Shown here: piece by piece, positions 45,652 through 59,282 of the stretch | Numbering within the stretch: position 1 is the stretch's first letter | Layout: each line of letters starts with the position of its first letter | NCBI RefSeq assembly: GCF_002261475.1 | Contig: NZ_NEVN01000001.1 | Location: 1 to 64,000, forward strand | Direction: 5' to 3' | Origin: Bordetella genomosp. 5 | GTDB lineage: Bacteria > Pseudomonadota > Gammaproteobacteria > Burkholderiales > Burkholderiaceae_B | Length of the DNA: 64,000 bases | Notes under the pieces: generated by a model | The model's database searches: none | What the model saw: only the letters and a program-made list of their open reading frames with translations | What the model was told of the DNA's origin: nothing | Position numbers and translations under genes: made by a program

Positions 45652-46460
45652 GAGCGGGCCTCCTCGGGCGTCAGGTCGGCCGTCTGCGGGTCGTCCTGGT
45701 GCATGATGCGGACGAAGGCGTCTTCGAGGTCGACGCCGCCGACCCGCGCCAGCAGCGCCTGGGTGGTGTCGAGCGCGACCACGCGGCCGCCCTTAAGCAT
45801 GGCGATGCGATGACAGAGCGCTTCGGCTTCTTCGAGGTAATGCGTGGTCAGCATGATGGTGTGACCCGCGCGGTTCAGGCGCGAGATGAATTCCCACAGC
45901 GTGCGGCGCAGATCGACGTCGACGCCGGCGGTCGGTTCGTCGAGCACGATCACCGGCGGACGGTGCACCAGCGCCTGCGCCACCAGCACGCGGCGTTTCA
46001 TGCCGCCCGACAGGGCGCGCATGTTGTTGTCGGCTTTATCGGCCAGGCCCAGGTTGAACAGGATCTCGTCGATCCAGTCATCGTTGCGGCGCAGGCCGAA
46101 ATAGCCCGACTGGATGCGCAGCGTCTCGCGCACCGTGAAAAAGGGGTCGTAGACGAGCTCCTGCGGCACCACGCCCAGCGAGCGGCGCGCTTCTTTGTAG
46201 TGCGTGACGACGTCGTAGCCGCAGACGCTCGCCTGGCCCGCGCTGGCACGCGCCAGACCGGCCAGAATCGAAATCAGCGTGGTCTTGCCTGCGCCGTTGG
46301 GGCCCAGCAGGCCGAAGAACTCGCCGTGGCCGATGTCGAGGCTGACATCATTGAGCGCCTGGAAGCCGGGCGTACCCGTCTTGCCTAGGGCTTTGCGCCA
46401 GCCGGCACTGCGCGGCGGGTAGGTCTTGGAGATGTGCTGGAGACTGACGGCGGCTGACAT
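45648..46460 (-). CDS. ABC exporter ATPase (YadG-like)
   Basis: A 270-residue nucleotide-binding subunit: Walker A GPNGAGKTT, Q-loop near VVPQELVYDPFFTVRE, signature LSGGMKRRVLVAQAL, Walker B VIVLDEPTAGVDVDLR, H-loop LTTHYLEEAEAL. I start at the ATG at 46460 (MSAAVSLQHISKTY); a TTG four codons earlier is also open. An insertion (PRSAGWRKALGKTGTPGFQ) lies between strands 1 and 2. It overlaps the permease by 4 bases. A TATAAT on its strand lies about 45 bases upstream. Confidence 0.92.
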   Translation of the reverse strand: MSAAVSLQHISKTYPPRSAGWRKALGKTGTPGFQALNDVSLDIGHGEFFGLLGPNGAGKTTLISILAGLARASAGQASVCGYDVVTHYKEARRSLGVVPQELVYDPFFTVRETLRIQSGYFGLRRNDDWIDEILFNLGLADKADNNMRALSGGMKRRVLVAQALVHRPPVIVLDEPTAGVDVDLRRTLWEFISRLNRAGHTIMLTTHYLEEAEALCHRIAMLKGGRVVALDTTQALLARVGGVDLEDAFVRIMHQDDPQTADLTPEEARS

Positions 46461-46504
46461 AGATGGGCGCAAGCGGCGCGGCGCCCGCAGGCGCCGAATC
46501 GGCC

Positions 46505-46510
46505 ATTATA
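46505..46510 (-). promoter_or_regulatory. Candidate -10 element for the ABC-ibaG-murA-his unit
   Basis: An exact TATAAT on the minus strand within CTTATATAATGG lies about 45 bases upstream of the ABC ATPase start. No good -35 hexamer is seen at the right distance. Confidence 0.35.
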
Positions 46511-46628
46511 TAAGGCGTGGCGCGCTTGCCCCGCCAATGCCCCGCCCGCCCGCAGGGCCGGCGCCCCGGTCAGGCGCCGAAGAACGGCGATTTGCGGGCT
46601 TGTGACGCTTGGAACAGCCTGGGGAAGC

Positions 46629-46649
46629 TGGCCGTCCGGTGGACGGCCA
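46629..46649 (-). terminator. Hairpin after mlaC
   Basis: TGGCCGTCC-ACC-GGACGGCCA is a perfect 9-bp stem that begins 10 bases past the mlaC stop. It lacks a U-run. Together with the 199-base gap it probably marks the end of the mla transcript. Confidence 0.45.
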
Positions 46650-46659
46650 GCGAGAGGGA

Positions 46660-47289
46660 TCAGCGGTTACGCTGGTTCAGTGCGGCGATCAGGCCGTCGA
46701 TGCCGTTCTGGTTGATCTGCTGCGCGAACTGGTTGCGGTAGTTCTCGATGAGCCAGATGCCTTCGACGTTCATGTCGTAGATGCGCCAGCCTTCGGGGGT
46801 CTTTTCGAGGCGGTAGTCCACCTGCACCGGTTGGGTGTTGCCCTGGCTGAACAGGCTGCGCACGACCACGTCGTTGGCGTTGGGGTCGCCGCGCTGGGGC
46901 AGCAGGGTCACCTTGGTGCTGCCGTCGACCTTGGCCAGCGCGCCGCTGTAGGTGCGGATCAGGGTGCCGCGGAAGGCGTCGGCGAGCGCCGTCTTCTGCG
47001 CGTCGGTGGCCTGGCGCCAGAAGCGGCCGGCCGCGAGGCGGGTGGTCTTGGTGAAGTTGACGTACGGCAGGATGTGCTGGTCGACGACCTCATTGATACG
47101 GGTGAGGTTGCCGGCGCGCACCGCGCCGTCGGACTTGATGACTTCGAGGGCTTCGTTGGCAGCCTGCTGCACGAACTCGCCCGGGGGGCCCTTGGGGTCG
47201 GGCTTGGCCAGGGCGGCGCTGCTGGCGCCTGCCAGCAGCGAGCAGGCCAGCACGACGCGGCCCATCAGAGGGAAAACAGAAAACCGCAT
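46660..47289 (-). CDS. mlaC: Periplasmic phospholipid-binding protein MlaC
   Basis: MlaC shuttles phospholipids between the outer-membrane MlaA complex and the inner-membrane MlaFED transporter. The 209-residue protein has a signal peptide (cleavage after AALA-K near residue 28) and the Tol_Tol_Ttg2 domain: VQQAANEALEVIKSDGAV, ILPYVNFTKTTRLAAGRFWR (in part), and VEGIWLIENYRNQFAQQI near the end. It is the last gene of the mla cluster here; no mlaB follows. Confidence 0.93.
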   Translation of the reverse strand: MRFSVFPLMGRVVLACSLLAGASSAALAKPDPKGPPGEFVQQAANEALEVIKSDGAVRAGNLTRINEVVDQHILPYVNFTKTTRLAAGRFWRQATDAQKTALADAFRGTLIRTYSGALAKVDGSTKVTLLPQRGDPNANDVVVRSLFSQGNTQPVQVDYRLEKTPEGWRIYDMNVEGIWLIENYRNQFAQQINQNGIDGLIAALNQRNR

Positions 47290-47316
47290 GGATACTCCTT
47301 CTTGCGCCCGCGTGGC

Positions 47317-48105
47317 TTACTTCGCGGGCGGGTTCGCCGGGGTGGCGGCCGGAGCGGTCGTGTCGGCTTCGTCGTCCTCGTAGTTCGGCAGGGAACCCTC
47401 GGCGTCGACGCGGTCGCCACGGACCATGGCCGCTCGTCGTTGCAGATAGGCATCGCGCACGAAACTGTACGGGTCGAGCGCCACGCGATCGACGGTGTCA
47501 GTGACTTCGAGCAGGCTGGCACGCGTATCGACGACCTGCAGACCCCAGAGGGAGTTGCGCAGGCGGACGTTGTCGATGGCGGAGACCGAGACGAATTGTC
47601 CGGCCTGCCAGTCGCCTGCCAGGCCAGCGCCGTCGCGGACGGTGCTCGAACCGTAAATCGGCAGTACCAGATACGGTCCCGAGCCGATGCCCCACACACC
47701 CAGCGTAACACCGAAGTCGTTAGGAATCTTTCGCGCTCCGTTAGCAGAAGCTACGTCGAAACAGCCGCCCACACCCATGGTGGTGTTGAACAAAAAGCGG
47801 CCCAGGGTGTTGATGAAATCGTGACCGCGGCCCTGCAGCATGCTGTTGGTGCCGGCCCAGAGATCGTTCACGTTGCTGAACATGTTGTGGACGCAGTCGC
47901 GGGCGGGCGACGGCACCACGTAGGTGTAGGCCTGGGCCACCGGCTTGAAGAGCGCGCGGTCGACCGTGTCGTTGAATTTGTACACGCCGCGGTTGAAGCC
48001 TTCCCAGGGATCGCGCGGGTCCGGATTCTGGGACGTGGCGCAGCCGGCCAGGAGCGCGCCGGCGAACGTGACGCTGGCGATACGGGACAGGGCTTGCATG
48101 GTCAT
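47317..48105 (-). CDS. mlaA: Outer-membrane lipoprotein MlaA (VacJ)
   Basis: MlaA removes mislocalised phospholipids from the outer leaflet. The 262-residue lipoprotein has a lipobox ending LLAGC22, then the VacJ domain: DPRDPWEGFNRGVYKFNDTV, FINTLGRFLFNTTMGVGGCFD and DFGVTLGVWGIGSGPYLVLP (motifs in part). In this cluster it lies between mlaD and mlaC, unlike E. coli, where it is unlinked. The C-terminal tail is Asp/Ala/Pro-rich. Confidence 0.94.
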   Translation of the reverse strand: MTMQALSRIASVTFAGALLAGCATSQNPDPRDPWEGFNRGVYKFNDTVDRALFKPVAQAYTYVVPSPARDCVHNMFSNVNDLWAGTNSMLQGRGHDFINTLGRFLFNTTMGVGGCFDVASANGARKIPNDFGVTLGVWGIGSGPYLVLPIYGSSTVRDGAGLAGDWQAGQFVSVSAIDNVRLRNSLWGLQVVDTRASLLEVTDTVDRVALDPYSFVRDAYLQRRAAMVRGDRVDAEGSLPNYEDDEADTTAPAATPANPPAK

Positions 48106-48191
48106 GGTGTCAGGCCTTCAACGGATGCTGATATTTTTGTGAATATGAACGATGTGCGAGCAGACCCCGCCTGCGCGCGCCATCGCCCAAT

Positions 48192-48737
48192 TTATTGCGC
48201 GGGTGCCGGTGCGGGCGCGGGTGCGGCCGGCGTGGCCGCCGGAGCGGCGGATGCGCCACCGGCATTGCCAGCGCTGCTGCCCTGCTTCTCGGCCGAGCCA
48301 TACAGGAACTGGCTGATCAATTGCTCCAGCACCACGGCGCTTTGTGTATAGCGGATTTTGGCACCGTCAGCAAAATTTTCTTCCTCGGCGCCCGCGGTGA
48401 GGCCGAGGTATTGCTCGCCGAGCAGACCCGACGTGAGGATCGAGGCGGACGAGTCGGTGGGGAACTTGTAGGCCGTGTCCATGTGCAGCGTGACCACGGC
48501 CTGGAAGGTCTGGTCATCGAAGGAGATGTTGGACACGCGGCCCACGACCACGCCGGCGCTCTTGACCGCGGCGCGCGGCTTCAGGCCACCGATGTTGTCG
48601 AAGTTGGCCGTGAGGGTATAGGTGGGGGCAAACGAGAACGTGCTCAGGTTGCCGGCGCGCAGCGCCAGAAACACCAGGGCGAGCGCGCCCAGCAACACGA
48701 AGAGGCCTACCCAGAAATCGGTTTTTTCACGAGACAT
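48192..48737 (-). CDS. mlaD: MCE-domain protein MlaD
   Basis: MlaD forms a hexameric MCE ring on the inner-membrane transporter. The 181-residue protein has one N-terminal helix (FWVGLFVLLGALALVFLALR) and the MCE domain (about 38-120: ANFDNIGGLKPRAAVKSAGV, SGLLGEQYLGLTAGAEEE). A short Ala/Pro-rich C-terminal tail follows. It lies 12 bases downstream of mlaE. Confidence 0.94.
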   Translation of the reverse strand: MSREKTDFWVGLFVLLGALALVFLALRAGNLSTFSFAPTYTLTANFDNIGGLKPRAAVKSAGVVVGRVSNISFDDQTFQAVVTLHMDTAYKFPTDSSASILTSGLLGEQYLGLTAGAEEENFADGAKIRYTQSAVVLEQLISQFLYGSAEKQGSSAGNAGGASAAPAATPAAPAPAPAPAQ

Positions 48738-48749
48738 GATGAATCCGTA

Positions 48750-49538
48750 TCAATTGCCAAACATCAGGGCGGTGAGCAGGAAGTCGAGGCCGAGCACGGC
48801 GAGCGAGCCCACCACCACCGTGCGAGTCGTGGCCCGCGCCACGCCTTCGGGCGTGGGACGGGCCTGCCAGCCTTCGTAGAGCGCGACGAGGGTGACGGTC
48901 ACGCCGAACACCACGCTCTTGATAACGCCGTTGGCGACGTCTTTCCAGACGTCGACGCCGCTTTGCATCTGCGACCAGAACGCGCCGGCGTCCACGCCGA
49001 TCATCAGCACGCCCACGACCCAGCCACCCAGGATCCCCACCATGGAGAATACCGAGGCCAGGATAGGCATGGCGATCACGCCGCCCCAGAAGCGCGGCAC
49101 CAGGACCCGGCGCACCGGATCCACGGCCATCACCTCCATGGCGGAGAGTTGTTCGCCGGCTTTCATGAGGCCGATTTCGGCGGTGAGCGAGGTGCCCGCG
49201 CGGCCGGCGAACAGCAGCGCGGTCACGACCGGGCCGAGCTCGCGCACCAGCGACAGCGCCACCAGCAGGCCGAGCGCTTCTTCTGAACCGTAGCGGTTCA
49301 GCGTGTAGTAGCCCTGCAGGCCCAGCACGAAGCCCACGAACATGCCGGAGACGGCGATGATGAGCAGCGAATAGTTGCCAATGAAGTGAATCTGTTGCGA
49401 TACCAGACGCGGGCGTTGCAGCGCCACGCCGCTGCGCGCCAGCAGGCCGCCGAAGAATCGGCTGAAGTAGCCGATTTCGGCGATCAGGCCACGCACCCAG
49501 CCGCCGGCCTTGCTAATCGGATTGCCGGTCGAGCTCAT
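48750..49538 (-). CDS. mlaE: Phospholipid ABC transporter permease MlaE
   Basis: A 262-residue inner-membrane permease of the MlaE/YrbE family with five to six helices. Motifs: [42 protein letters not shown] (in part) and [20 protein letters not shown]. It pairs with the ATPase MlaF, whose gene end overlaps it by 4 bases, and with MlaD downstream. Confidence 0.95.
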   Translation of the reverse strand: MSSTGNPISKAGGWVRGLIAEIGYFSRFFGGLLARSGVALQRPRLVSQQIHFIGNYSLLIIAVSGMFVGFVLGLQGYYTLNRYGSEEALGLLVALSLVRELGPVVTALLFAGRAGTSLTAEIGLMKAGEQLSAMEVMAVDPVRRVLVPRFWGGVIAMPILASVFSMVGILGGWVVGVLMIGVDAGAFWSQMQSGVDVWKDVANGVIKSVVFGVTVTLVALYEGWQARPTPEGVARATTRTVVVGSLAVLGLDFLLTALMFGN

Positions 49539-50371
49539 CGCTTGCGTCCTTCGTGTTTGGCCAGCCAGGCGCGGAACGCCGGCGTTTCGGGGTACTGGAA
49601 GGCCACCGGGCCATCGGGCGCGCCGTCGAGGAACTGGCGCACGTAGGGGTCTTGCGAGGCAGACAGCTCCGCCGGCGTACCGGCGGCCGCCAGCTGGCCG
49701 CGGCCGACGAGATAGACCTCATCGGCGATCGCGAAGGACTCCTGGACATCGTGCGTGATCAGCACCGAGGCGCAGTGCAGCCGGTCGGACAGGTGCCGGA
49801 TCAGGCGCGCAGTGATGCCGAGCGAGATCGGGTCGAGGCCGGCGAACGGCTCGTCGTACAGAATCAGCTCGGGCTCGAGGACGACCGCGCGGGCCAGCGC
49901 CACCCGGCGCGCCATGCCGCCGGAGATCTCGGCCACCCTCAGGTGGGCCGCGGCGCGCAGGCCGACGGCGTCGAGCTTGTCGAGCACGCGGGCGGTGATG
50001 GTGGCTTCGTCGTCGCGGGTGTGTTCGCGCAGCGGGAACGCCACGTTCTCGAAGACGTTGAGGTCGGTGAACAGCGCGCCCTGCTGGAACAGCACGCCCA
50101 TGCGCTTGCGCACGGCCTGCAGACCCTCGCGGTCGAGACCGCCCAGCTCCTGGCCGAAGACGCGGACCACGCCCTCCTTGGCGGCGAGCTGGCCGGTGGC
50201 GGCGCGCAGCAGGGTGGTCTTGCCGGAGCCCGAGCCGCCCATGACGGCGACGACCTGGCCGGGCTTGACCTGCATGGAAATGCCACGCAGCACCGTAAAG
50301 TCGCCGTACCCCAGGGATACGTTCTCCAGGGATAGGGCAAGTTCCGAGCTGTTGCGGGTAGATGCGGGCAT
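49535..50371 (-). CDS. mlaF: Phospholipid ABC transporter ATPase MlaF
   Basis: The 278-residue ATPase has Walker [10 protein letters not shown], signature [15 protein letters not shown], Walker [18 protein letters not shown] and H-loop [10 protein letters not shown], the expected MlaF pattern. I use the ATG at 50371 ([11 protein letters not shown]); the longer frame upstream lacks a ribosome site. It is the first gene of mlaFEDAC. The C-terminal tail, which in E. coli contacts MlaB, is present in part ([20 protein letters not shown]). Confidence 0.94.
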   Translation of the reverse strand: MPASTRNSSELALSLENVSLGYGDFTVLRGISMQVKPGQVVAVMGGSGSGKTTLLRAATGQLAAKEGVVRVFGQELGGLDREGLQAVRKRMGVLFQQGALFTDLNVFENVAFPLREHTRDDEATITARVLDKLDAVGLRAAAHLRVAEISGGMARRVALARAVVLEPELILYDEPFAGLDPISLGITARLIRHLSDRLHCASVLITHDVQESFAIADEVYLVGRGQLAAAGTPAELSASQDPYVRQFLDGAPDGPVAFQYPETPAFRAWLAKHEGRKR

Positions 50372-50780
50372 AGGCAGCGGGAATGGGTGCGCGCGCCCAC
50401 TATATATAGGGACGCTGTTACGGCGAGGGGCCATTGTAGCCCGGCCGACGCGTCGCGCCAGCGCCGCGACCAGGAGTGGGACAGAGTAGTCGTGCGTGCC
50501 GACAGATCGAAGGCCGGCGTTTCAGCCCGGGTCCGGCCGTGGGGGTCGGCCCTCGACACGCCCGTACCGCGGGGCGCAGCGGCCCGTTAGGCATCTGAAA
50601 GCGGGCTGAAACCGGTTGGGCTATCCCGGCCCTGCCCCGGGCAGTGGCAGACACCCGGCAATGTGCGGCGGATCGCCGCCCACGGCGATGATGCGCGCGC
50701 ACAACGGATTCGGCCGGGGATGCGACCCCAGGGAGCGGGGTCCGCCCCGCCCCTGCGTCGGGCGGGGCGGACGAGCCCAG
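50372..50780. other. Intergenic region between the Bug gene and mlaF
   Basis: About 410 bases with no convincing gene. TATATATA around 50400 lies on the mlaF side and may be part of its promoter, but no -35 was found. A strong 12-bp hairpin (listed separately) lies near 50741-50771. Short open frames here look like GC-driven chance frames. Confidence 0.5.
50741..50771 (-). terminator. Long perfect hairpin after the Bug gene
   Basis: A perfect 12-bp inverted repeat (TCCGCCCCGCCC, 7-base loop, GGGCGGGGCGGA) begins 9 bases past the stop. There is no U-run, so it may act as a 3' stabiliser or a Rho-assisted terminator. Confidence 0.6.
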
Positions 50781-51764
50781 TTATTGCAGCGTGATCTTGC
50801 CGGTCTTGATCACTTCGGCCCACTTGGCCGTCTCGCTCTTGATGAAGGCGCCGAACTCCTCGGGCGTGCCGCCGCCGGCCTGGCTGCCGGTGTCGGCGAT
50901 CGCCTTGACCACCTCGGGATCCTTCAGGATCTTGTTGAACTCGGCGTTCAGGCGCGCGATCACCGGGGCGGGCGTCGCGGCCGGCGCCACGATGCCTTGC
51001 CAGTTGTACGACTCGAAGCCCGGCAGTCCCGATTCCGCCATGGTGGGCACGTCGGGCAGCACGGCCAGACGTTGCTTGGAGGTGACGGCGATCGGGTGGA
51101 TTTTCTTGCCCTGGATGGCTGGCAGCGCCGAATAGCCCATTTCGAACATCATCGAGATGTGGCCGCCCATCAGATCGGTGGCGGCCAGGCTGCCGCCCTT
51201 GTAGGGCACGTGCACCACATCGACATGGGCCTGTTCGCGGAACATTTCGCCCGACAGATGGTGCGCGCCGCCCACGCCGGACGACCCGAAGGTGAGCTTG
51301 CCGGGTTCTTTCTTGGCCAGGGCGATCAGGTCCTGCAGCGTTTTGACCGGCAGGGTGTTGTTCACGCTGAGCACGAGCGGGCTGTTTTCGATCAGCACCA
51401 CGGGCGCGAGGTCCTTGATCGGGTCGTACGGCATGTCGGGCATGAGGGTGGGGTTCACCGACATCGGGGCCAGGTTGCCGGTGCCGATGGTGTAGCCATC
51501 GGGGGCGGCCTTGGCGACCAGATTGGTGCCGATCACGCCACCCGCGCCCGCCTTGTTCTCGACCACCACGGTCTGCTTGAGGTTGTCGCTCAGCTTGCGG
51601 GCGAGCAAGCGCACCCGGGTATCGGCAAAGCCGCCCGGTGCATAGGGCACGATCAGGGTGATGGGTTTGGTGGGCCAGTTATCGGCGCTCTGGGCGCGGG
51701 CCGGGCCAGTGAGCAGGCAGGCGGCGGCAAGCGCGCCCGCCAACAGGGGGAACAGGGGTTTCAT
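50781..51764 (-). CDS. Bug-family (TctC) periplasmic solute-binding protein
   Basis: A 327-residue protein with a signal peptide (cleavage after ARAQ near residue 25) and the Bug/TctC fold: WPTKPITLIVPYAPGGFADT, LMPDMPYDPIKDLAPV, GKLTFGSSGVGGAHHLSGEM (in part). It is the receptor of tripartite tricarboxylate-type systems. No tctA or tctB partner is near, typical of the large orphan Bug families in Alcaligenaceae. The ligand is unknown; candidates are carboxylates such as citrate, glutamate or aromatic acids. Confidence 0.92.
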   Translation of the reverse strand: MKPLFPLLAGALAAACLLTGPARAQSADNWPTKPITLIVPYAPGGFADTRVRLLARKLSDNLKQTVVVENKAGAGGVIGTNLVAKAAPDGYTIGTGNLAPMSVNPTLMPDMPYDPIKDLAPVVLIENSPLVLSVNNTLPVKTLQDLIALAKKEPGKLTFGSSGVGGAHHLSGEMFREQAHVDVVHVPYKGGSLAATDLMGGHISMMFEMGYSALPAIQGKKIHPIAVTSKQRLAVLPDVPTMAESGLPGFESYNWQGIVAPAATPAPVIARLNAEFNKILKDPEVVKAIADTGSQAGGGTPEEFGAFIKSETAKWAEVIKTGKITLQ

Positions 51765-51856
51765 GCGCGGACTCCTCTATACATATTGTGTGTTGCGCGG
51801 CAGGAAAATCATTATGCCCTGCCGCCACACAACGCCCGCGCATGTGGCCTGATAGC

Positions 51857-52501
51857 TTAGAAGCGATACCCCACGCCGACGGTCGCGACCCACGGATCGA
51901 TCCGGGCGGTGCCGATGCGCTGGCCGTCAAGCTTCACCTTGGAAGAGATGTCGATGTAGCGCAGGTCGGCGTTCATGAACCAGCGCTCGCTGAGCTTGAC
52001 GTCGACGCCCACCTGGCCTGCGATGCCCCACGAGTCGGACAGCTCGAGCTTCGAGCCCGACAGGGCGCCGTGGGTCTTGGTGTCGAAGAAGGTGGTGTAG
52101 TTCAGGCCGATGCCGACGTACGGCTGCACCGTGCTGTCGGGCAGGAAGTGCCATTGCAGGCTGAGCGTGGGCGGCAGCTGCTTGGTGCTGCCGATCTTGC
52201 CCAGGCCGCCGCTACCGCGGATGTCGTGTTCGAAGGGCCAGGCACCCAGCAGCTCGATACCGACATTGCGCGTGGCCATGTAGGTGACCGTGAACGACGG
52301 ACGCACGTTGTTGTTCACGTCGAGGCCGACGGCGCCGTTGAGCACGCTGCCGTTGTTGGACTTGGGGCGCACCTGCGTGGCCCCGACCGTCAGCAGCCAG
52401 TCGCCTTCTTCGTGAGCGACGGCGGGGGCGGTGGCCAGCAGGGTGCCCCCACAGAGTGCGGCCAGGATCAGGGCGCGGGTGCGCCGATACATCGGGAACA
52501 T
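51857..52501 (-). CDS. ompW: Outer-membrane beta-barrel protein OmpW
   Basis: A 214-residue small porin-like barrel with a signal peptide (about residues 1-29, cleavage before HEEGDW). Strands include NVGIELLGAWPFEHDI, LSLQWHFLPDSTVQPYVGIG and the terminal WVATVGVGYRF, whose final Phe is the BAM signal. OmpW family members form a hydrophobic channel. The ATG has GAGAGG four bases upstream. A perfect FNR-type box lies 63-76 bases upstream, suggesting oxygen control. Confidence 0.93.
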   Translation of the reverse strand: MFPMYRRTRALILAALCGGTLLATAPAVAHEEGDWLLTVGATQVRPKSNNGSVLNGAVGLDVNNNVRPSFTVTYMATRNVGIELLGAWPFEHDIRGSGGLGKIGSTKQLPPTLSLQWHFLPDSTVQPYVGIGLNYTTFFDTKTHGALSGSKLELSDSWGIAGQVGVDVKLSERWFMNADLRYIDISSKVKLDGQRIGTARIDPWVATVGVGYRF

Positions 52502-52563
52502 TTCCTCTCTCCGGTTTGCGTGACGATAGGCTGTCAGGTTCGCAGAGGGCGGAAAATGGGGTC

Positions 52564-52577
52564 TTGATGTGCATCAA
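52564..52577 (-). promoter_or_regulatory. Perfect FNR/ANR box upstream of ompW
   Basis: TTGAT-GTGC-ATCAA matches the consensus TTGAT-N4-ATCAA at all ten positions and is centred 69 bases upstream of the ompW ATG. E. coli ompW is known to respond to FNR, which fits. Confidence 0.7.
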
Positions 52578-52681
52578 GCCCCCGATGGCAGTGTGGTCTT
52601 GCCGCCACGCGTCTCGGACGAACGCGAGGTTCGCATCGAGGATCACGCGGCCTCGTGCGCGTGTTGCGCCGCCGCGCGCGC

Positions 52682-52722
52682 AGAAAAACAAAACGGCCGG
52701 CTCCTTGCGGAGGCCGGCCGTT
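52682..52722 (-). terminator. Intrinsic terminator of gltBD
   Basis: On the minus strand AACGGCCGGC...GCCGGCCGTT forms a long stem with an 11-base loop, followed by TTGTTTTT. It starts 22 bases past the gltD stop. Confidence 0.88.
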
Positions 52723-52743
52723 GCCTTGCCGTGATCGCGGGGA

Positions 52744-54210
52744 TCAGCGCGGCAGGTCGGAGCTGCCCATCAGGAACTCGTCGACGGCGCGCGCGCACTG
52801 GCGGCCTTCGCGGATGGCCCAGACGACCAGCGACTGGCCACGACGCATGTCGCCGGCCGCAAACACCTTGTCGACGTTGGTGCGGTAGTCGTCGGTGTTG
52901 GCGCGCGCATTGCCACGCCCGTCGCGGTCCACGCCGAAGGCGTCGAGCACGGTTTGCACGGGCGACACGAAGCCCATCGCCAGCAACACGAGGTCGGCCT
53001 TGAGCTCGAACTCGGAGCCTTCGACTTCGCGCATCTTCATCTGGCCGGTGGCTTCGTCCTTGAACCACTCGACGCGTGCGCCGATGAGCTTCTCGACCTT
53101 GCCGTTGGCGCCCTTGAAGGCCTTGGTGGTCACGGACCAATCGCGCTGGCAGCCTTCGTCGTGCGACGACGAGGTGCGCATCTTGAGCGGCCAGTACGGC
53201 CACACCATGGGCTTGTTTTCGCTTTCGGGCGGCTGCGGCAGCAGTTCGAACTGCGTGATCGAGGCCGCGCCGTGACGGTTGCTGGTGCCGACGCAGTCGG
53301 AGCCGGTGTCGCCGCCGCCGATCACGATGACGTGCTTGCCCTTGGCCAGCGTCTGGTCGGTCAGGCGGTCGCCCGCCACGGCCTTGTTCTGCTGGCGCAG
53401 GAAGTCCATGGCGTAATACACGCCGGAGAGTTCGCGGCCCGGCACCGGCAGGTCGCGCGGGGTCTCGGAGCCGCCGCTCATGACGATGGCGTCGAACTCT
53501 GCCTGCAGCGATTCGGGGGTGCGCACCGTCAGGCCATCGGCCGCGGCGTCGCCCTGCTTGCCGATGTAGGTCGACGGCTGGAATTCCACGCCCTCGGCTT
53601 CCATCTGCGCCACGCGGCGGTCGATCTGGGCCTTCTCGAGCTTGAAGTCGGGGATGCCGTAGCGCAGCAGGCCACCGATGCGATCGCTCTTCTCGAACAG
53701 CGTGACGGCGTGGCCGGCGCGGGCGAGCTGCTGCGCGGCCGCCATGCCGGCCGGGCCGGAGCCCACCACCGCGACCTTCTTGCCGGTCTTGCGCGCCGGC
53801 AGTTGCGGCACGACCCAGCCTTCGGCCCAGCCCTTGTCGATGATCGCGTGTTCGATCGACTTGATGCCGACCGCGTCGCTGTTGATGTTCAAGGTACAGG
53901 CGGCTTCACACGGCGCCGGGCAGATGCGACCGGTGAACTCGGGGAAGTTGTTGGTGGAATGCAGCACGTCGAGTGCGGCACGCCAGTCCTGGCGATACAC
54001 CAGGTCGTTCCAGTCGGGGATGATGTTGTTGACCGGGCAGCCGTTGTTGCAGAACGGGATGCCGCAGTCCATGCAGCGCGCCGCCTGTTGCTTGGCCTGA
54101 TCGTCGCTCAAATGGAGGACGAACTCACGCCAGTGCTTCAGGCGCTTGGCCGGGGCTTCATACGCCTCCTGGAGGCGCTGAAATTCCATAAATCCAGTGA
54201 TCTTTCCCAT
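52744..54210 (-). CDS. gltD: Glutamate synthase small subunit
   Basis: GltD transfers electrons from NADPH to GltB. The 488-residue protein has the N-terminal cluster motifs [17 protein letters not shown] and [13 protein letters not shown] for two [4Fe-4S] centres. An FAD site [13 protein letters not shown] and NADPH site [13 protein letters not shown] follow. The length is typical. It lies 9 bases downstream of gltB in the same operon and is followed by a strong terminator. Confidence 0.96.
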   Translation of the reverse strand: MGKITGFMEFQRLQEAYEAPAKRLKHWREFVLHLSDDQAKQQAARCMDCGIPFCNNGCPVNNIIPDWNDLVYRQDWRAALDVLHSTNNFPEFTGRICPAPCEAACTLNINSDAVGIKSIEHAIIDKGWAEGWVVPQLPARKTGKKVAVVGSGPAGMAAAQQLARAGHAVTLFEKSDRIGGLLRYGIPDFKLEKAQIDRRVAQMEAEGVEFQPSTYIGKQGDAAADGLTVRTPESLQAEFDAIVMSGGSETPRDLPVPGRELSGVYYAMDFLRQQNKAVAGDRLTDQTLAKGKHVIVIGGGDTGSDCVGTSNRHGAASITQFELLPQPPESENKPMVWPYWPLKMRTSSSHDEGCQRDWSVTTKAFKGANGKVEKLIGARVEWFKDEATGQMKMREVEGSEFELKADLVLLAMGFVSPVQTVLDAFGVDRDGRGNARANTDDYRTNVDKVFAAGDMRRGQSLVVWAIREGRQCARAVDEFLMGSSDLPR

Positions 54211-54219
54211 TGTCTTTCC

Positions 54220-58959
<4,740 letters not shown>

Positions 58960-59128
58960 AACGCGCTCCGCAGTGGCCTGCGTCGTGAATGTTGCAGTGC
59001 AGGGTGCGACATTACTGCGGTGCGAGTTGACGCGCAACAGAATTTTTGGGGGTATGTCCCTTTTAAATCAAATGAGAAGAATTCTTGAATAATAATAGGG
59101 ACACGTTAAATAGAGATATAAATCAAGT

Positions 59129-59220
59129 AGTTAAAAAAGACGCCTTCATGACGTTTTTCGGTTTTGCACGAACATTGTGCAAAAATGCCGTTATGCGTCC
59201 CCGTTTGATGGGACGTTTTT
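59129..59220 (+). ncRNA. Possible small RNA opposite the gltB leader
   Basis: Plus-strand signals fit a roughly 90-base transcript. A TATAAA lies at 59117-59122, then a stem TTTTGCAC/GTGCAAAA (59162-59184), then a terminator CGTCCC...GGGACG with TTTTT ending at 59220. No -35 is evident and the start is a guess. The palindrome could instead be a protein-binding site. Confidence 0.25.
59165..59181. promoter_or_regulatory. NtrC-like palindrome upstream of gltB
   Basis: TGCACGAACATTGTGCA matches the NtrC site TGCACCAACATGGTGCA at 15 of 17 positions. It lies 206 bases upstream of the gltB ATG. Nitrogen control of gltBD makes biological sense. Confidence 0.5.
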
Positions 59221-59251
59221 AGCCCGCGAAAATTGTAAAAAGCAACAGTAC

Positions 59252-59282
59252 CAAAGCAAAGACCCGGCGCGAGGCCGGGTCT
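59252..59282 (-). terminator. Terminator after the RAYT-like gene
   Basis: AGACCCGG...CCGGGTCT on the minus strand with a 7-base loop is followed by TTGCTTTGG. It begins 24 bases past the stop codon. Confidence 0.65.

Noticed and set aside
46560-46659. A remnant of mlaB or in-frame extension of MlaC past its stop
   Set aside because: The 28 open codons after the MlaC stop show no STAS-like pattern, and the MlaC end matches the family where it stops.
58990-59010. A sigma-54 promoter for gltB (TCGCACCCTGCACTGCAA region on the minus strand)
   Set aside because: The GG element is mutated and the distance to GC is 11 instead of 10, so it fails the strict spacing of -24/-12 promoters.
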